Assembly (NCBI RefSeq): GCF_030146175.1
Contig: NZ_JASLCE010000122.1
Span: forward strand, 1 to 17,495
DNA: 17,495 nt
Source: Flavobacterium sp.
Lineage (GTDB): Bacteria; Bacteroidota; Bacteroidia; Flavobacteriales; Flavobacteriaceae
Reading direction: 5' to 3'
Part shown: one piece after another, positions 14,235 through 17,495 of the stretch
Layout of the letters: each line of letters opens with the position of its first letter
How positions within the stretch are numbered: position 1 is the first letter of the stretch
Made by a program: the position numbers and the translations under genes
The notes under the pieces: generated by a model
Told to the model about the DNA's origin: nothing
Seen by the model: the letters and a program-made list of their open reading frames with translations, nothing else
Database searches by the model: none

Positions 14235-17200
14235 TTAAAACGTTAAGTTAAGACTGAAACCAACAGTTCTAGTGTTTGGATACTGGTTAGTTCCACTTGC
14301 TCCACTATTACTAGTACCAGAAGCTAAACCTACAGCATTACCATTGTTAATTGATGATTCAGGATCGTCATATCCTCTGTTTTCTCTAGCTAATACTGTA
14401 AATGGATTTCTCGCATTCACACCAACTCTTAAGCTAGTTAAACCTGTTCTTTCTAACATTTTAGCTGGAATTGCATAGCTTAAAGATAACTCACGTACTC
14501 TGAAAGCAGTAGCATCTAAAATGTAGTTCTCATCGATGTTTGAATAAATGTTTGCATAATACTGTTGTACTCCGATTGAAGAACCACCACCTGTAACTAC
14601 AGAGTTGTTCGCAACATAAGTTCCAGTGTTAGCATCTAAGTAAGAAGAGTTAGGAATAATGAATCCACCTCTTCCGTTTTCAGCTGAATCAACTAAATAA
14701 CCGAAGTTAGTTAATGTATTTTTAGTACCTGAATAGTACTGGTGTCCAGTTCTGTAATCCATTACAGCTGCTAAACGTAATCCTCTGAAATCAATAGAGG
14801 TATTTAAACCTAAGATGTAATCTGGAGTAGTTTTACCTAACTTCATTAACTCAGTAGATTTAAGTGGGTTACCAGTGTTTGGATCAACGATGATACGTCC
14901 TTCTCCATCTCTTTGGTATCCGAAACCTTTGATGATTGGATATTCTTCACCTTCTTCAGCGAAGATACCGTAAGTTCCATAAGGAGAGTAGATTGCTACT
15001 GAGTTTGTATTGTCAGCAACTTTTTCTACTGTAGTTTTCGTTTTAGAGAAGCTGAATTTAGCATCCCATGTGAAATCTTTAGTTTTGATAGGTGTAATAC
15101 CTAAGTCAATCTCGATACCTTTAGTTTTAGTAGCACCAATGTTTGTTGTATAGTTAGGGTTACCAGAAGCGTAAGAAGCACTTGTTGTTGTGATCAAATC
15201 AGTATTATCACTTAAATAACCTGCTACATCTAAAGTAATTCTATCTTTTAAGAAACCTAAGTTTAAACTCGCCTCTTTAGTAACGTAGAACTCTGGCTTG
15301 ATATAAGGATTCGTTCTTGAGTTGTAAAGAAGTGTTGGCTGTTGGTTTGGTACATAAGAGTTAATTCCATTGAATGGATAACCTGTACTTCTAACATATA
15401 AGTTATTGATATCATAAGCAGCAACACCATTCGCACTACCAACTTTTACAATACTCGCTGTAATTTTAGCATAAGAAAGAATGTTGTTATCTTTTAATGA
15501 TTCAAACGCTTTTGTAGGAATGAAAGATAAACCAGCAGATGGATAGAAGAAATTGTTGTTAGATTTATCTAAGAAAGATACCCACTCATTTCTTCCTGTT
15601 AAGTTCAAGAATAAATAATCTTTATAACCTAAGTCAACGTTTCCAAAGAATGCAAATCTTCTTGATCTAGCGAATGAGTTTGTAGCATTCGGTACGCTTG
15701 ATACGTTAGCGATATTGTATAATCCAGGGATTGCTAACTGAGATCCTGATGCTCCAGTTGAAGTAGCATAAACATCTTGTACGTTGTTACCAATGTTAAC
15801 TTTTAAGTTAAAATCTTTTGTTAAATCATAATCAAAGTTGATCAATAAATCAGCATACAATCTTCTTGTAGAACCGTTTGATGTAGACAATGAAGAAATA
15901 ACTGACTGGTTACCATTTCCGTAACGGTATGGATCAACATAATCATTTGTATAACCTAACGTTTTAGTACTAGAAAGGTTAACACCTGCAGTGTATGAAA
16001 TATTGATGTTTTTGTTTACTTCAAAACCAATTTTTCCAATTCCGTTGAAAACGTCTGCATTCGATTGATTTCTTACGTTATCACGCACCCAGTAAGGGTT
16101 TCTCATATAGTAGCTATATCCATGTAAGTTACCTCCGTTTTCAAACATTTCGATTGGAACGTTTGTTGGCGTTTGTAATAAATCATAGTATAAACTTGAA
16201 CTTGTAGTTCTAGACTCTTGTGTAGTATATTGAGCATTCCCCTCAACATTCCATCTTCCGATTTTTTTACCAGCTTTGAATTGGAAGTTTGTTCTATCCA
16301 AAACGTCATCCTGAACGATAAACTCGTTTCTTAATTTGTTAGCTGTAAAGAAAAGGTATCCATCCTCGTTTCCTGAAGATAATGAAACACCATTTTGTGT
16401 TAACACTCCAGTTTTGAAGAATTTCTTGATATTATCACTTCCTAAAGAACGGTAAGGCAACATTAAGAAGCTTCCGTCTGCCTGTGGCAAACCTGTAGGC
16501 TGGATAGAACCATCAAATTCTGGTCCCCAAGTACCATTCTCATAAGAATAGTGTTGTCCATCCCATCCTTGTCCGTATCTTGTTTGTCTTTCCGGAAGGT
16601 AAGCAACTGTAGAGAAGTCAATTGATGAGTTCACAGAGATTGTCATTTTCTGACCTTGAGTTGATCCTTTTTTAGTTGTAACGATTAACACCCCGTTAAC
16701 ACCATCAGATCCATACAACGCAGCTCCTTGAGAACCTTTAATTGTATTAACTGACTCAATAGCCTCAGTTGGCAACTGCTGTAATGCAGTAGCAGTAGAG
16801 ATAACTCCATCAATTACAACCAACGCCTGGTTGTTTTGTGTAATTGACTTAGGAGCACGGATAACGATTCTTGAAGTTGCATCAACAGCAGAGTTTGTCT
16901 GGTTAATCTGTAAACCAGATACTTTACCTGTTAATGACTGAATCGCATTCGGAGAAGCTGCCTGTGTTAACTCTTTCGATTTAACAACCTGGTTAGCTGA
17001 AGTGATTGCATCCTGTCTCTTTTTGATACCTAAAGCTCCAACAACAACTTCGTTTAATTGTTTTGCCTGCGATTGCAAAGCAACATTAACCTTGTTTGAA
17101 GCTCCAACCGTTACAGAAGAAGTCTCCATTCCAACAAATGTATACACTAACACTTGTCCTTGTTTGGCTTTGATGGAATAATTACCATCCATATCAGTTT

Positions 17201-17360
17201 GTGTGCCTTGTGTTGTTCCTTTAATAACAACACTAACACCAGGTAACGGTAAACCTCCCTCGGTCACTGTACCTGTAACAGTTTTCTCCTGTTGTGCGAA
17301 CGAAAACTGCATCGAAAACGCTAGTAAAAGCGTAAAAATCCATTTAAACTTCGATCTCAT
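14235..17360 (-). CDS. SusC/RagA family TonB-linked outer-membrane transporter
   Basis: A 1041-residue TonB-dependent transporter. The signal peptide is MRSKFKWIFTLLLAFSMQFSFA (cleavage near A22/Q23). A carboxypeptidase-regulatory-like domain covers about 26-95 (VTGTVTEGGLPLPGVSVVIKG). A TonB-box-like segment LNEVVVGALGIKK lies near 102-114. The plug covers about 112-235, with QSLTGKVSGLQI, VVIDGV and VNGVLIVTTKKG. The remainder is a 22-strand-type barrel ending in FSLNLTF, with the terminal aromatic needed for barrel insertion. It is full length and intact. With SusD it forms the energy-dependent importer of an unknown polymer or peptide. First gene of the four-gene operon, with a -7 element at 17417-17424. 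Arginine codons are dominated by AGA, consistent with an abundant outer-membrane protein. Confidence 0.95.
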   Translation of the reverse strand: MRSKFKWIFTLLLAFSMQFSFAQQEKTVTGTVTEGGLPLPGVSVVIKGTTQGTQTDMDGNYSIKAKQGQVLVYTFVGMETSSVTVGASNKVNVALQSQAKQLNEVVVGALGIKKRQDAITSANQVVKSKELTQAASPNAIQSLTGKVSGLQINQTNSAVDATSRIVIRAPKSITQNNQALVVIDGVISTATALQQLPTEAIESVNTIKGSQGAALYGSDGVNGVLIVTTKKGSTQGQKMTISVNSSIDFSTVAYLPERQTRYGQGWDGQHYSYENGTWGPEFDGSIQPTGLPQADGSFLMLPYRSLGSDNIKKFFKTGVLTQNGVSLSSGNEDGYLFFTANKLRNEFIVQDDVLDRTNFQFKAGKKIGRWNVEGNAQYTTQESRTTSSSLYYDLLQTPTNVPIEMFENGGNLHGYSYYMRNPYWVRDNVRNQSNADVFNGIGKIGFEVNKNINISYTAGVNLSSTKTLGYTNDYVDPYRYGNGNQSVISSLSTSNGSTRRLYADLLINFDYDLTKDFNLKVNIGNNVQDVYATSTGASGSQLAIPGLYNIANVSSVPNATNSFARSRRFAFFGNVDLGYKDYLFLNLTGRNEWVSFLDKSNNNFFYPSAGLSFIPTKAFESLKDNNILSYAKITASIVKVGSANGVAAYDINNLYVRSTGYPFNGINSYVPNQQPTLLYNSRTNPYIKPEFYVTKEASLNLGFLKDRITLDVAGYLSDNTDLITTTSASYASGNPNYTTNIGATKTKGIEIDLGITPIKTKDFTWDAKFSFSKTKTTVEKVADNTNSVAIYSPYGTYGIFAEEGEEYPIIKGFGYQRDGEGRIIVDPNTGNPLKSTELMKLGKTTPDYILGLNTSIDFRGLRLAAVMDYRTGHQYYSGTKNTLTNFGYLVDSAENGRGGFIIPNSSYLDANTGTYVANNSVVTGGGSSIGVQQYYANIYSNIDENYILDATAFRVRELSLSYAIPAKMLERTGLTSLRVGVNARNPFTVLARENRGYDDPESSINNGNAVGLASGTSNSGASGTNQYPNTRTVGFSLNLTF

Positions 17361-17416
17361 ATTAAATTTATTTGAGTTAGTTATTCCGCAAACTTCTTAA
17401 TAATTTCTTAAATAAA

Positions 17417-17424
17417 CAAATATA
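17417..17424 (-). promoter_or_regulatory. -7 element upstream of susC
   Basis: The minus strand reads TATATTTG, an exact TAnnTTTG match, 56 nt before the ATG at 17360. The -33 position has no TTG. This would give a leader of about 50 nt, longer than for the other genes here. Beyond it, up to 17495, the sequence is AT-rich and no gene is seen. Confidence 0.5.
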
Positions 17425-17495
17425 ATATAGGAATTATAGCATTTTATTTGTGTTAAAAAAAGCCATTTGAAAATACACTATATCAAATAAAGTCC

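Noticed and set aside
5578..17360. PNGase F-like gene as part of the susCD locus, making a glycoprotein-utilisation system
   Set aside because: It is on the opposite strand, more than 3.5 kb from the operon, with two unrelated genes between and its own terminator. The link cannot be supported from sequence.
1..17495. Defence, toxin-antitoxin, phage or other novel system
   Set aside because: Both strands were read, and every frame longer than about 70 codons outside shadows belongs to a recognisable housekeeping or envelope family. No unexplained gap exceeds about 220 bp.

Overview
The window looks like the chromosome of a Flavobacterium-type bacterium (Bacteroidota, Flavobacteriaceae). The evidence is low-GC DNA, TAnnTTTG promoter elements, absence of Shine-Dalgarno sequences except at one gene, a SusC/SusD pair, GLPGLI and Porin_10 type proteins, and the gene order rpsU-xerC-hpf-tRNA-Thr. 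It is mostly ordinary core and envelope chromosome. I see no mobile element, CRISPR array, phage gene, or defence or toxin cassette.

Region 1 (1-1773, minus strand) is a translation/housekeeping block: rpsU (bS21), then xerC, then hpf, then a tRNA-Thr(UGU) cut by the left edge. rpsU has a full promoter and the only strong Shine-Dalgarno in the window. A hairpin with a U-tract separates rpsU from xerC. A second terminator separates hpf from the tRNA, and the tRNA promoter fires from inside that terminator.

Region 2 (1834-5515) holds a dispersed-type palindrome, a bidirectional terminator, and a minus-strand run DUF2851 gene -> pspC-like -> helix-hairpin-helix membrane protein -> acyl-CoA dehydrogenase, with short gaps (40, 6 and 16 nt).

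Region 3 (5516-7398) holds the only plus-strand gene. It encodes a secreted protein that joins a GLPGLI-like N-terminal part to a PNGase F-like C-terminal part in which one of the three known PNGase F acidic residues seems to be missing. It is followed by a terminator and a second copy of the palindrome.

Region 4 (7399-10780) carries cystathionine beta-synthase with two CBS domains, and a large Porin_10-type outer-membrane protein, each with its own -7 element.

Region 5 (10841-17424) is a four-gene minus-strand operon: susC -> susD -> two surface lipoproteins sharing a Calx-beta-like module, closed by a strong terminator. SusC and SusD would form a TonB-driven outer-membrane importer, with the two lipoproteins as probable accessory ligand binders. 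No glycoside hydrolase or peptidase is present to identify the substrate. Arginine codon choice (mostly AGA in this operon and in rpsU, mixed CGN elsewhere) suggests high expression.

The best points for a second look are the PNGase F-like fusion, the rpsU Shine-Dalgarno, the promoter nested in the terminator at 75-133, and the repeated palindrome.
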